Positions 33,641 through 44,758 of a stretch of 64,000 bases of DNA are shown one piece after another. How positions within the stretch are numbered: the stretch's first letter is position 1; the number at the start of each line of letters is the position of its first letter. Source of the stretch: Syngnathus acus (taxonomy: Eukaryota; Chordata; Actinopteri; Syngnathiformes; Syngnathidae); contig NC_051105.1 of NCBI RefSeq assembly GCF_901709675.1, positions 12,076,604 to 12,140,603 on the forward strand, written 5' to 3'. The notes under the pieces are model-generated. The model was given only the letters and a program-made list of their open reading frames with translations. It was not told where the DNA came from and ran no database searches. The position numbers were made by a program, and so were the translations under genes.

Positions 33641-35665
33641 TTTTCTTCTCTTTTATAAAATCCAAAATACCACCAAATAATGGCGATACGGAGAATGATT
33701 TCCTCTCATTCGATGATCTCGCCCATGGGCATTTGTCAGTGGTTGGCCGTGTCACAACGTAATCAGGTTTGTGATTTGCCGGCCTTAGTATTACATTCAA
33801 GAACAAAAGTGACAATAAGAAGTACATGCAATTTGAGGCAAGGAAACCTATATCAAAAATTTTAAAGTATCTGGAATGTTCAAATATAGTTCATACAAGG
33901 ACAACTACTCCTTTAGCCCTACAACAAAAATGACAAGCTAAAACAGGTGCAGTGTAATTGGTCAACAAACAGACATGTGTTACTAACACACACATGCACA
34001 CACGCTTCAAACGTAATTTGTGTTTGCGATACATTGTTACAAATTAGACTCCCATTAATCAAGAAAGATCACACCAGTTTTATTACTTTTATTTTTAGTG
34101 ATATATTTAAAGTCATAAAAAACTCACCAGTAGCATTCTTTAACACAAAATAGCTTCCTATTTGGATGAAATAAAAATAAAAATTGATTAAAAAAGTTGT
34201 TTGTTAGTTTTTAGAGATCGGTGCCTCAATACTCACTGCCACTTTCACTGCTAGTAAGTCCTTGAATAAGCAATAGCAATACGAAAAATACAAGGTCATT
34301 AACGTGTCAGTTAACTCATGGTTCAAAATAATGATAATAAATTGATTTTTTTAATCGCATTATTCGCTATTATTATAAAAAAGAAAACCTCTGCCATTAC
34401 GTTGCATGATTTGCAGGTTAATAAAATGAGTGCATGATCGCCATTATAATGTGGTGAGCCACTAGATAGTGCCAGTGTCCTGGCTTGGTGGCCAAAAGCA
34501 GCTGCCTGTCTTGCCTCGTGACAAAAAAATGCCTCTGCTGATCGATATATCCATGGACGGCTCTAAGATTTTTTTCATGTCCTGGGGCTAAAGGGGTCTT
34601 GACTGATACATTGGGGGGCGGGTGGGGGGTATGATGTATGAATAAATATTTGGATATCAACTAAAATTTGCAATCACCCCACTTTGGCTAGGTGTCACGC
34701 CATCCCTGGATGTACGTACAGTATGTTAAACTGACGTTCCGTTCCTAATTTTGGAATTGTTTTGCCAGTAATGTCACTCTTAGAGCTTCACTTGGTTATT
34801 CGTCAAAACTGAGACACATTTTAACGAGGCATTTTTCAAACTTAGGTAAAGAGCCCAAAATGGTTGGTTTTCCTTGTGACCCTTTTAGTACAAGGTTTCA
34901 CACAGGCCAGTAATGCTAATTGCAAGGTTAAATTAAAGGTTCTCAAGGTTCGATATCCTTTACGTCTTGCTTTTTAAATTTACAGTTGAACTCTTCCAGC
35001 CTTTCTTCATCCATCTTCCTTGGACTATTTTCCCACTCCTCCCCTTCTCAAACACGCTTGCATCACAGCAGGCGGTGCGTCTTTTGTGGCGGTGTGAAAA
35101 ACCTGATTATGGTTCAAGATGAGTGAACTTGAAGGTTAAAATCTGGATGCATCTCTCTCCAACCCAATTAACACAGAGTCAATAGAGAGCAAATTAAAAA
35201 GCCCCCAGGTGGTGAACCTTGCCAGAAAGCGGCAATGAAATCAAGACAGTCAAGGCCAGCACAATGACATGAACCTTCTGGTTCCGCGCAATCCCCCTGA
35301 GCTCCCCTGATTAGAGCATGGAGAGATTGTTTAGAACCTTTTCTTCTATGGTGAAGACAAATGAGGGGAAAGGGTATCCATTCAACTAGGGCAAAGGGCT
35401 GGGAAAACGCTCCACTTTGGATCAGGAAACATTAAGGCCGCTCACTGAGGTGTGAACAGACCACCTCCCAAAAACAACATCCTCGTTGGAAAAAAAAGTC
35501 TGAGCAAAAACCGACAGTAGACTGGATTATTGTAAACATTGGAAAATACCAACCTAACAAGTAAAATAGTGACTGCTTTAGATTTGCTACATTATCCATG
35601 AACAAATTGCTGTCATCCACTCTCTGTGGACTTCAGTTTCTATTGTATATTGTGACAGTAATTAC
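33641..35665. other. No recognised feature
   Basis: AT-rich sequence. GGTGGGGGGT-type patches near 34610 are isolated. No exon or repeat family supported. Confidence 0.4.
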
Positions 35666-35800
35666 TCTTGCACATATTGGTCTGCAATTGGCTGGTGACC
35701 AGTTCAGACTTGATACCACCTTTTGCCCAAAGTCCGCTGGCAAAGGCACAGTTCACCCACAACTAATGAGGACAAGCAGTACAGAAAATGGATGGATTTA
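35666..35800 (+). repeat. SINE family 2, degenerate 3' fragment
   Basis: TGCAATTGGCTGGTGACC and GAAAATGGATGGAT correspond to the 3' half of SINE family 2 (compare 49211-49574 reversed). About 20 percent diverged by eye. Confidence 0.55.
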
Positions 35801-36084
35801 TAATTTGTTTTCCGACATAGAAATTCACACATACGTCACATCTTTGTTAATAAAGTGAAATAAATATTGTCTGCCTGTTTCATTTACCTAAACCTAATGT
35901 AATCGGTTATCAAACGTATGTTCATGATATAAACATGATTTAATCAAATGGAATTCGCATGAAACCTGGTTTACTTCACATTTAATTGATTCATTCACGT
36001 TGAAATAACACAAGGAAATTACATTTGTGCTGTCGTCATCATAACAGTGGTGCAAAACTTGACAAATTGTCATTGGCAGAGGCA

Positions 36085-36320
36085 ATGTTACTTGTGAGCC
36101 AGTGGATGACTGGTGAGCACATTTGCCTCACAATGGTGAGATCATGTTTTCAAAACCAGGCTTTGATCTTCCTGTGTGGAGTTAGCATATTCTCTCCATG
36201 CTCCATGCATGTGGCTTTGTTCCACATTCCAAAAGTATAGTGTCCATGCTAAGTTTAAAACTCTGAAGTGTCTGTAGGTATGAATTTTGCCCAGGTTAGT
36301 TTTAATAGACGGAACCAAGA
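36085..36320 (+). repeat. SINE family 2, degenerate 5' half
   Basis: Contains GAGCACATTTGCCTCACAAT (the A-box side), CTGTGTGGAGTTAGCATATT and CACATTCCAAAAGTATAG, a strongly diverged version of the 5' half and body of SINE family 2. Confidence 0.5.
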
Positions 36321-36765
36321 TAAAAAACAAATTCAGTTTAATTCTATACTTTCTTACTATGAAAAGCAGTCAGTGTAGAGCTATTGGCAGTATAAATTTA
36401 CTGTCATATCCAAACAACTCGAATGTGAAAATAATATTCAATTAGCCATTTTCCCACTCCTCTTTCATGTGACTCATGAAATCAAGTGTTCATTTCTCTA
36501 CCATCACCTGTCCTCCAAGTCATTTCCAGCCCCCACGCCTACATCCTGGATCATCACCTCCAAGGTACAGGTCCGGAGATTCTTTCATCAAAATTAGATT
36601 CTGGATTAGATTTTTTGGAACAAAATAAATACTAGTAACATTGTAAATTGATTTGTTTGACAAAATTACTGAAAATGACTTTTCAATTAAGCCAACAATA
36701 TGCATTATTTCCTGATCCTTAAGTTGCTGACCAGCATTATCATTTTTGCATTGTACATGCACCCT
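36321..36765. other. No recognised feature
   Basis: AT-rich sequence upstream of the CA tract; nothing identified. Confidence 0.4.
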
Positions 36766-36782
36766 TGCACACACACGCGCAC

Positions 36783-36849
<67 letters not shown>

Positions 36850-36930
36850 CGCACGCACACACCCACCCACCCCAACCAACCACCCGCCCACCCACCCACA
36901 CATACACACACACGCACGCACACACACTCA
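36766..36930. repeat. (CA)n microsatellite with CACCC-rich end
   Basis: Long CA tract (perfect core about 36789-36842) passing into CACGCACG and CCCACCCACC variants. It opens several spurious His/Thr and Cys/Val frames on both strands. Confidence 0.95.
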
Positions 36931-38142
36931 GGCACAGACTACTGTCTGTTGCACTTCAGTATAAAAAAAAAGTACACAATGAATTTACGTGTGCCTTAGC
37001 AAGGTTGCCATCTACGTTATTCTCCTTGAACGTATTCCTTCTGTATGATTCCCCCATTCAAAAATGATAGTTTTACTCATTTTAACTAGAAGGCATAATG
37101 GAGAGACCTTTCATTGGGCAAGGTGCTTACATGCAATACTTTATGTTAGCAAAACTAATTACAACTGATCCTGTCTGCCTCCTTGTCTAAGCCAGGGGCT
37201 TACCAGGCACAATGAACCCTTTAGCAGAATGCCTGTTGTTTTCTTTTCTTGTTTTTTTTTTAACCATGGTGTCAACCTACTGCTACTTTAAAGAAACTTC
37301 CAGGAGTTTAATGAGAATCAAAATTATTTTTTTGTGGTTTTTTTTTCTGTAATTGCTGAACGCTGAGCAGATTTCATTTTGTTAATAAGGAAAAAATGAC
37401 TGATTTAATACTATCTACTGAAGTGAGTGTTAAAGAACTGCATTTCTTTGTTTACATTCAATTTCAGATGTAAAAAAAAAAGTGGCATGCTGTGGTCACG
37501 AGATTACAATTTCAGTATACCGGCATCTCATACTGGTTATTGGAGACTTCACTCTTGCATCATCCGTCATCTACTAACTAGAACATATGGTACAAGAGGG
37601 AATAAAATGCTGCGACCGCTGTATGCTAAAAGCACTTTCAACAGCTGTGGTGGTTGTTGTTAAAGTGCTCCTGAAATAAAGTTCCACCCGTATTTTGTGT
37701 GATTTTGGGTGAAGTTGAAATTGAAATGCACATTTAAGGCTATTGTCCTCTGCTTCTAAAATGGTATTTTCTGTAAAAAGACCCCAAACTGTGTGTTTAG
37801 ATGTAACATGCATGTGGCTCTCGAGCAATGTTTTTCAATTTATGCTTTCCCTGAAAGTCACAATTTTCGAGTAAAGAAACATTTTCAATGAACTACTTTT
37901 TTTATAAAGTAGCCATGTACGATATCTGCGACAAAACAGCATGAAAATCACGTAGAAATTCAGTGAGATCAGATTTTTTTCGAGTGTGCTCATGTGTAAA
38001 TTTCCATAGTAATTAGTGATTACTGAACACTTTCCTCTGGTTAAAGTTCATGCAACTTAAGGCAGATGAAAATATGAGAATTTCATAAGCCATCCAAAGC
38101 TCCCGTTATCTGTTTTTTTTTCATTTTCTATTTGTGCACAAA
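36931..38142. other. No recognised feature
   Basis: AT-rich sequence with several poly-T runs. No exon, RNA gene or repeat family seen. Confidence 0.4.
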
Positions 38143-38240
38143 TTAGATTAGAATTAGATTAGAATTAGATTAAAATTAGATTAAAATTAAAATTAAAATT
38201 AAAATTAAAATTAAAATTAAATTAAAATTAGATTAAATTA
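38143..38240. repeat. (ATTAGA/ATTAAA)n tandem repeat
   Basis: Hexamer-like array ATTAGAATTAG changing to ATTAAA units over about 100 bp, followed by TTACTTTTATTGG. This could be the reversed tail of a non-LTR insertion on the minus strand, but the element itself is not recognisable. Confidence 0.8.
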
Positions 38241-38898
38241 CTTTTATTGGATTTACTTACATACAGAATAAAAAAAAATTAAAACATTTGCTTCACCACA
38301 AAGCATGTTGGAGCAGTGGGCATGTCAGCCATGTGTACGACTCACAATGGCAGTGATTAACTTCCGTGTCCACTACAGAAGTTAAATTCTCATTAGAACA
38401 GTGATATTGTCAGCGTATTCGATCGATCACAACTTGACCGTTCTGGTTGTCTTAGATGTACAGTGATCCCTCGCTACTTTGTGGTTCGTTTATCGCGGCT
38501 CCACTGCATCGTGGATTTTTTCCAGCCAAAAAAAAAGTTGTTATAATAAGAGTTCTAAAAACATATTTGCAGTGTTGTACTTTGTTATAAAAAACGTTGT
38601 TATAATAAAAGACTTCTGAAAATACATTTACAGTATTGTACCTTGTTAAAAAAAGTTGTTATAATAATAAAAGAGTCCTATAATCATATTTACAGTATGT
38701 ATACTTTAGCTACATTTACATATACAAAATGCGCATAGCGCTGCTATGGTAACTTGTGACCACTACAGGTCCCTGTTTAACCAAGGTTATCAACAGAACG
38801 TCACATCTACATACCGTAATTTTCGGACTATAAATCGCTCCGGAGTACAAGTCGCATCAGCTATAAAATGCCCAAAAAAGTGAAAAAAAACATATATA

Positions 38899-39537
38899 CC
38901 GTAATTTTCGGACTATAAGTCGCGGTTCTTTTCATAGTTTGGGTGGGGGGGCGACTTATAATAAGGAGCGACTTGTATGTGTTTTTTTTTCAAAAATTTT
39001 CCCCCAAAAAAAAAGAAGTGAAACCGCGATAAACGAACCGCGTTGTAGCAAGGGATTACTGTAATTTGAATTTCAAATGACGTCAGCAGCGCGACGCGGC
39101 GTGGCGGTTGTTTACATAAAGGACAAAGATTGATCACGGGATGACGAAGATGACGAAGGACCCCACGTACTACCGGCATCATTAGCGGCTTTGTTTCTAA
39201 GTGACACGGCGGACGAAGAGTTTGAAGGATTTAAGGATTTGGAGTGACACAGAAGGTTTGAAAAACTACATATTATGGCTTTTACGCACGCCCGGTCCTA
39301 TTCTATGGAGCTCTCTTTCACCTCCGTGGATGGAAGTCTGGGGCCGGCGCTCGGCCGGGTGGCTGTCCGGGGACGGTGGATAGGGCTCGGTCATGGCTTT
39401 TATGCACGCCCGGTCCTATTCTATGGAGCTCTCTTCCACTTCCGGAGCGACTTATATATGTTTTTTTTCACTTTTTTGGGCATTTTATGGCTGATGCGAC
39501 TTGTACTCCGGAGCGACTTATAGTCCGAAAATTACGG
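38899..39537. mobile_element. Related TA-flanked element inserted in the foldback arm
   Basis: 639 bp with ends CCGTAATTTTCGGACTATAA and ATAGTCCGAAAATTACGG and TA at 38897-38898 and 39538-39539. Removing it restores CATATATAAGTCGCTCC, exactly what the opposite arm reads (about 43395), so the borders are firm. It carries a Tigger-like end (CGCGATAAACGAACCGCG ... AAGGGATTACTG, 39020-39060) and 1.4 copies of the 118 bp unit. Confidence 0.8.
39275..39440 (+). repeat. 118 bp GC-rich repeat, 1.4 copies
   Basis: ATGGCTTTTA(C/T)GCACGCC starts at 39275 and 39393, 118 bp apart. The unit includes CCGGCGCTCGGCCGGGTGG. The same unit lies inverted at 40100-40430. Confidence 0.85.
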
Positions 39538-40015
39538 TAAGTCGCTCCCGAGTATAAGTCGCATTTTGGGGGGCAATTTATTCGACAAAATCCAACACTA
39601 AGAACAGTCATGAACGAGCAACAACAGGCTAAACGATAGGTATGCTAACGTGACATAAACACAAACGAAGAGCTGAGAACGGCCTTGACGTAACATTCAG
39701 AGTTATTTAAAAAAAAACATTACATAAATAACACGTTTATAAAACCATCTGTGTCACTCTAATTCATTAAATCCATCGATCGTCCTTTGTCAACAATGGG
39801 TGTGCGCCGCTGACGGCGCTTGCACTTCAAAATATTCCACAGGCCCATATAACGATATATAAATTAGAAATCAAATAACTATTATACAAGCAATAATATT
39901 ATCAAACCATCTGTGCACTCTAAATCATTAAATCCATCGATCAAATTCCTCGTCCTTCGTGAACAACGCCGCGCGTGCGCCCTGACGTCAGCCTCGTCGT
40001 TATTCCACAGATCTA

Positions 40016-40773
40016 CTATATATGTAACTATATTGTAGTGTTAACAAAGTTCAAGGAAAGATGTGGGTTTGGTAAACGGCTCTTTATTTAACAAAACAAA
40101 CTTCCAGGCGTGTGGCGGCGTGGACTTCCAGCCACGGAAGTGGAAGAGAGCTCCATAGAATAGGACCGGGCGTGCGTAAAAGCCATGACCGAGCCCCATC
40201 CACCGTCCCCGGACAGCCACCCGGCCGAGCGCCGGCCCTCGACTTCCATCCACGGAGGTGAAAGAGAGCTCGTTAGAGTAGGACCGGGCGTGCGTAAAAG
40301 CCATGTCCGAGCCCCATCCACCGTCCCTGGACAGCCACCCGGCCGAGCGCCGGCCCCCGACTTCAATCCACGGAGGTGAAAGAGACCTCCGGAGAGTAGG
40401 ACCGGGCGTGGGTAAAAGCCATAATAGTTTTTCAAACCTTCTGCGTCACTCCAAATCCTTAAATCCTTCAAACTCTTCGTCCGCCGTGTCACCGCTAATG
40501 ATGCCGGTAGTACGTGGGGCCCTTCGTCATCTTCGTCATCCCGTGATCAATCTTTGTCCTTTATGTAAACAACCGCCGCGCCGCGTCCGCTGCTGACGTC
40601 ACTTGAAATTCAAATTACAGTAATCCCTTGCTACATCGCGGTTCGTTTATCGCGGTTTCACTTTTTTCTTTTTTTTTTTTTTGAAAAAAAACATATATAA
40701 GTCGCTCCTTATTATAAGTCGCCCCCCCACCAAACTATGAAAAAAAACGCGACTTATAGTCCGAAAATTACAG
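40016..40773. mobile_element. Second related insertion, left end missing
   Basis: The right end ATAGTCCGAAAATTACAG is followed by TA (40774-40775). The interior is the inverted counterpart of 38899-39440 (GATCACGGGATGACGAAG in reverse near 40540, the Tigger-like end near 40620) with 2.4 copies of the 118 bp unit. The left part (40016-40100) contains AAAGAGCCGTTTACC-type sequence not seen in the first copy and lacks the expected terminal repeat. Confidence 0.6.
40100..40430 (-). repeat. 118 bp GC-rich repeat, 2.4 copies
   Basis: CCATGACCGAGCCCC (40183), CCATGTCCGAGCCCC (40301) and CCATAATAG (40419) mark exact 118 bp steps. Inverted relative to 39275-39440, so the two arrays can pair. Confidence 0.9.
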
Positions 40774-41058
40774 TAAATAACATACAGAAAATATTGTATA
40801 AATATTGACAATATAAATATATATATATCGTTATATGGGCCTGTGGAATATTTTGAAGTGCAAGCTGTCATGCTGTCCTGTTTTGTGGGCTGTCTTGTCT
40901 TGTCATGTCACTTCCTGTTTTATTGTGGTAACGCTCATTTCAGTTCGTGGGTCCTTCCTCTGCACGGCAGTCCACTTGACTTCCCGGATCCCCGACTGCG
41001 TACACCTGTGTCGTTGGTCCTGATTGTCTGCACCTGTGTCCTCCTCCTCCCGTGCGTG

Positions 41059-41065
41059 TATATAG
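41059..41065 (+). promoter_or_regulatory. TATA box of the gypsy LTR
   Basis: TATATAG preceded by CCTCCTCCTCCCGTGCG. The identical site recurs in the 3' LTR at about 42600. Confidence 0.6.
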
Positions 41066-41354
41066 CCTGCGTCTCCCCCTTGTCTTTTGCCAGTGCGTCT
41101 TGATTTATCACGAACACTAGCGATCCCGAAGTCACAGAAATTCCCCGAGAAAGCCTAGATAAAAGATACCTTTTGCCCAAGCTCTGTGTTTTGTTTCGTT
41201 GGATTTTTGCCTTAGTAGTTCCCTCAGTTTGAGGCGTTTTTTGTTTGCTGTTCTCAGCCTTTTTTCCCTCGTGTTGAGGCGCTTTTTGTTTTTGCCTTTT
41301 TTTCCCTCATCTTGAGGCGCCTTTTGTTTTTTGGTGCTGCCTTCCGTTGGAGAA

Positions 41355-41360
41355 AATAAA
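41355..41360 (+). terminator. Polyadenylation signal in the 5' LTR
   Basis: AATAAA 54 bp before the LTR end; repeated in the 3' LTR at about 42896, where it would end the element transcript. Confidence 0.6.
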
Positions 41361-41414
41361 ACACCTTTGGTTGGAACTCTGCATTCGAGTCCTCTCCCTG
41401 CTCCACGCCTGACA

Positions 41415-42370
41415 GTACGCACTGGCCAGTTACCTTCAGCTAAACGAACGGCAGAAGTCCTCATGGACCACGTTTTTAGAGTGCACGGATTCCCGCGGGA
41501 CGTCGTGTCGGATAGGGGCCCCCAATTTGTGTCCAGGTTCTGGAAGGAGTTTTGCAAACTCATAGGGGCCACCGTGAGCCTCACTTCGGGCTATCACCCG
41601 GAGGCGAACGGCCAGGCCGAGCGCATTAACCAGCAGCTGGAAACAGGCCTCTGCTGCCTAGTGACCCAGAACCCCTCCTCGTGGAGTAAAAACCTAACAT
41701 GGGTGGAATACGCCCATAACTCCCTTCCTACCATGGCTACTGGGATGTCCCATTCCTTCATGTGCGTATTTGGCTATCAGCCGCCGGTCTTCCCCGATAG
41801 TGAGCCAGAGGTGTCCGTTACCTCGGCGCACGCCGTGGTGAGACGCTGTCGTCGCATCTGGGCGGCGGCGCGAGCCACACTGGTCCGCCAGGGGGACAGA
41901 GTCAAGAAGATGGCCGACCGGAGGCGACGACCGGCGCCCGCCTACCAGCGAGGCCAACGGGTCTGGCTGTCCGCCAGGGACCTTCCCCTCCAGGTGGGCT
42001 CCAGGAAGCTGGCCCCCCGTTTTGTGGGCCCATTCCCCATTTCCAAGGTCGTCGGCATGGCCGCGGTACGACTCCGCCTGCCCCGGTCCCTTGCCGTGCA
42101 TACCACCTTCCCCGTCGGGAAGGTCAAGCCAGTTAGGGAGAGTGGGATGGTGCCGACTCCCGCGACGCCCCCGCCTCCGCGAACAGTGGGGGGTGGGCCT
42201 GCTTCCACGGTCAAGGAGCTGTTGGACGTGCGCAGGAAGGGTTAGGGGCTGGCAATTCCTGGTGGACTGGGAGGGTTATGGGCCAGAGGAGCGGCAATGG
42301 GTGCCGCGAAGTTATATCTTGGATCCCGGACTGCTTGATGACTTTTACGCGGCTCGCCCCGATGCTCCTG
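41415..42370 (+). pseudogene. Gypsy integrase (C-terminal two thirds) with chromodomain
   Basis: Remnant of the pol C-terminus. Of the DDE catalytic triad, the second Asp (VSDRGPQF, codon 41511-41513) and the Glu (GQAERIN, codon 41619-41621) are present and separated by the canonical 35 residues; the first Asp and the N-terminal zinc-binding HHCC domain are lost at the deletion. The C-terminal domain follows ([23 protein letters not shown]). The frame stops at 42243-42245. A chromodomain-like block ([17 protein letters not shown]) continues in another frame to about 42370. The frame is open back into the LTR but that is not a natural start. The chromodomain places the element with vertebrate chromoviruses. 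Not functional. Confidence 0.9.
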
Positions 42371-42406
42371 GCCCGTCTGGGATCCGGTCCTAGAGGGGGG
42401 GGGTTA

Positions 42407-42955
42407 TGTCATGCTCTCCTGTTTTGTGGGCTGTCTTGTCTTGTCATGTCACTTCCTGTTTTATTGTGGTAACGCTCATTTCAGTTCGTGGGTCCTTCCT
42501 CTGCACGGCAGTCCACTTGACTTCCCGGATCCCCGACTGCGTACACCTGTGTCGTTGGTCCTGATTGTCTGCACCTGTGTCCTCCTCCTCCCGTGCGTGT
42601 ATATAGCCTGCGTCTCCCCCTTGTCTTTTGCCAGTGCGTCTTGATTTATCACGAACACTAGCGATCCCGAAGTCACAGAAATTCCCCGAGAAAGCCTAGA
42701 TAAAAGATACCTTTTGCCCAAGCTCTGTGTTTTGTTTCGTTGGATTTTTGCCTTAGTAGTTCCCTCAGTTTGAAGCGTTTTTTGTTTGCTGTTCTAAGCC
42801 TTTTTTCCCTCGTGTTGAGGCGCTTTTTGTTTTTGCCTTTTTTTCCCTCATCTTGAGGCGCCTTTTGTTTTTTGGTGCTGCCTTCCGTTGGAGAAAATAA
42901 AACACCTTTGGTTGGAACTCTGCATTCGAGTCCTCTCCCTGCTCCACGCCTGACA
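42407..42955 (+). repeat. 3' LTR of the gypsy element
   Basis: 549 bp, nearly identical to the 5' LTR. Visible differences are CTCTCC for CTGTCC near the start, TTGAAGCG for TTGAGGCG and TTCTAAGCC for TTCTCAGCC. Confidence 0.93.
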
Positions 42956-43689
42956 CAAGCGCCGTCAGCTGCGCGCACCCATTGTTGACAAAGGACGATC
43001 GATGGATTTAATGATTTGGAGTGACACAGATGGTTTGATAACATTATTGCTTATATAATAGTTATTTGATATATAATTTATATATCGTTATATGGGCCTG
43101 TGGAATATTTTGAAGTGCAAGCGTCGTGAGCGGCGCGCACGCATTGTTGACAAAGGACGATCGATGGATTTAATGAATTGGAGTGACACAGATGGTTTTA
43201 TTAACATGTTATTTATGTAATAGTTTTTTGAATAACTCTGAATTTTATGTCAGGGCCGTTCTCAGCTCTTTGTTTGTGTTTATGTCACGTTAGCATACCT
43301 ATCGTTTAGCCTGTTGTTGCTCGTTCATGACTGTTCTTGGTGTTGGATTTTGTCGAATAAATTGCCCCCCAAAATGCGACTTATACTCCGGAGCGACTTA
43401 TATATGTTTTTTTTCACTTTTTTGGGCATTTTATGGCTGATGCGACTTGTACTCCGGAGCGACTTATAGTCCGAAAATTACGGTATACTATTAATGTATT
43501 ATTTACATGTTTGAAACTATTAATTAATGTTTTAATCATAAAATATGCACTTAAATGGTTTCATATACATTTATTGACACAAAAAATGCACAGATGAGAG
43601 GGTGACCCTACTTCACGGATTTCACTTATCGCGGGGTGGTTTTGGAACCAATTATCCGCGATAAACAAGGGATTACTGCACTCTGTTTT

Positions 43690-44620
43690 GACTCTGGGAA
43701 AAACATCTAACATCTTCATCAGGTCATGTTGAGAATGAAGTGACCTGAATGAATGAGAATATTCACAGGCCTGAAAAGTGTAATAATTTTCCAAATGGAT
43801 TTCTTTGGCATTCATATCTCAAGAAATTTCCATGCTCCATGAATTACAGTGAGCTTCAGACTTCAATGAGTCATACCTCTTTGGTCGTTGCCCACACCTA
43901 TGCATGTTTGGTGTGTCAGAACTCATTACAGAATGCACGTACCTTGAAGGTGTGCAAGCCAGGTAGGTGTGTTAAAAAAAAGACTTATTAACAGGAAAAT
44001 GTGACCCAAAGTGTTTCAACTTGAGTTGAATGTCGTTAAACAGCACAAAAGGACACTTTATATTTGACTAAAGATCCTATTAAAGAGGGTAAGGATGGAC
44101 AATGAGCAACACTATTAAAATTTTCTGTCTGCTAGGTTGATGAATGTCTTGTAAACCCGCAAGAGTTAAGGCAGGAGGAAATTATACAGTTAAACTAAAA
44201 AGAAAAAGAAAAGTGACATTTGAAATCAAAGACAACATTCAAAAGGAAAATATTCTGATAGCAACAATGAGAAATAATGAGCCGGAGCAATGATCGGCAT
44301 TTGTAGTTGACTGACGAGACTTGGTGAGTAAAGGTGAAGAGAAAGAAGCTTATTGAGTAGTGGTTGACGAATGAAAACCCAAACTCAATGTGACATATCT
44401 ATTTTGTCATGATTAGGCTGTTGAATTAGTTTGTTAATAACTAATTAACCCAAATGTTTAATGCATCTAATTTAGTTAGATGCGTAAGCTACTGTGATGA
44501 CATCCTAGTTTCATTAAACCAAGTATCAAGTGGAGAATTTCATCGATTTAATGTGATGTGTACTTAAGCCTGGATATCTGCCTGTCTGTCCCGCATCGGT
44601 CTGTCTGCCTCCTGACGCCT
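43690..44620. other. No recognised feature
   Basis: AT-rich sequence between the nest and the hAT pair; nothing identified. Confidence 0.4.
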
Positions 44621-44621
44621 C

Positions 44622-44690
44622 CCACACACACTCGCACGCAAGCGCGCACACACGCATACAAACACACACATGCACACACAGACAAACAAG
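44622..44690. repeat. Imperfect (CA)n tract
   Basis: CACACACACTCGCACGCAAG-type run with many interruptions. Confidence 0.85.
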
Positions 44691-44758
44691 CAAAATCAAG
44701 CTTATAGGGTGTTCACAGCTGACTTGTGTTTCCTGAGCAGGTATTCATCTGTTGTTAC

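Larger units (their letters stand above)
40866..41414 (+). repeat. 5' LTR of the gypsy element
   Basis: 549 bp, TG...CA ended. A TATA box (TATATAG, about 41059-41065) and AATAAA (41355-41360) define a plausible U3-R-U5 order. Confidence 0.93.
40866..42955 (+). mobile_element. Ty3/gypsy chromovirus, internally deleted, intact target duplication
   Basis: Two 549 bp LTRs (40866-41414 and 42407-42955), both TGTCATGCT...GCCTGACA, bracket a 992 bp interior. The 5 bp CAAGC is duplicated at 40861-40865 and 42956-42960. The interior begins in the integrase core immediately after the 5' LTR; no primer-binding site, gag, protease, RT or RNase H remains. A polypurine run (AGAGGGGGGGGG, about 42393-42403) precedes the 3' LTR. 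By eye the LTRs differ at about three positions, so the copy is young. It sits in the right arm of the foldback element and is the youngest layer of the nest. Confidence 0.95.
38814..43483. mobile_element. Foldback DNA element inside the MITE
   Basis: Ends CCGTAATTTTCGGACTATAA (38814) and ATAGTCCGAAAATTACGG (ending 43483), each next to TA (38812-38813, 43484-43485). Long inverted arms match: 39540-39870 is the reverse of 43087-43400, through GCTGAGAACGGCC, GTTAGCATACCTATCG in reverse and CATATAACGATATAT. Inside the arms a unit of about 160 bp is repeated (ATCCATCGATC with GAGTGACACAGATGG). Net of later insertions the element is about 1.2 kb. No transposase frame. The arms could form a large hairpin, as in foldback elements derived from pogo-type transposons. 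Confidence 0.75.
38461..43678. mobile_element. Pogo/Tigger-type MITE holding a three-level nest
   Basis: The left end CAGTGATCCCTCG (38461, preceded by TA) and the right end AACAAGGGATTACTG (ending 43678, followed by CA) are inverted repeats of the kind seen at 10583-11290. The MITE itself is only the outer parts: 38461-38811, containing three diverged units of about 65 bp with GTTGTTATAATAA, and 43486-43678, with TTATCCGCGATAAAC. Everything between 38814 and 43483 was inserted later. Confidence 0.8.

Noticed and set aside
36700-37067. Several long open frames on both strands
   Set aside because: They are translations of the (CA)n tract (His/Thr and Cys/Val strings) and carry no protein domain.
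41331-41414. Apparent N-terminal extension of the integrase frame
   Set aside because: These codons lie inside the 5' LTR; the frame is open only by chance across the deletion junction.
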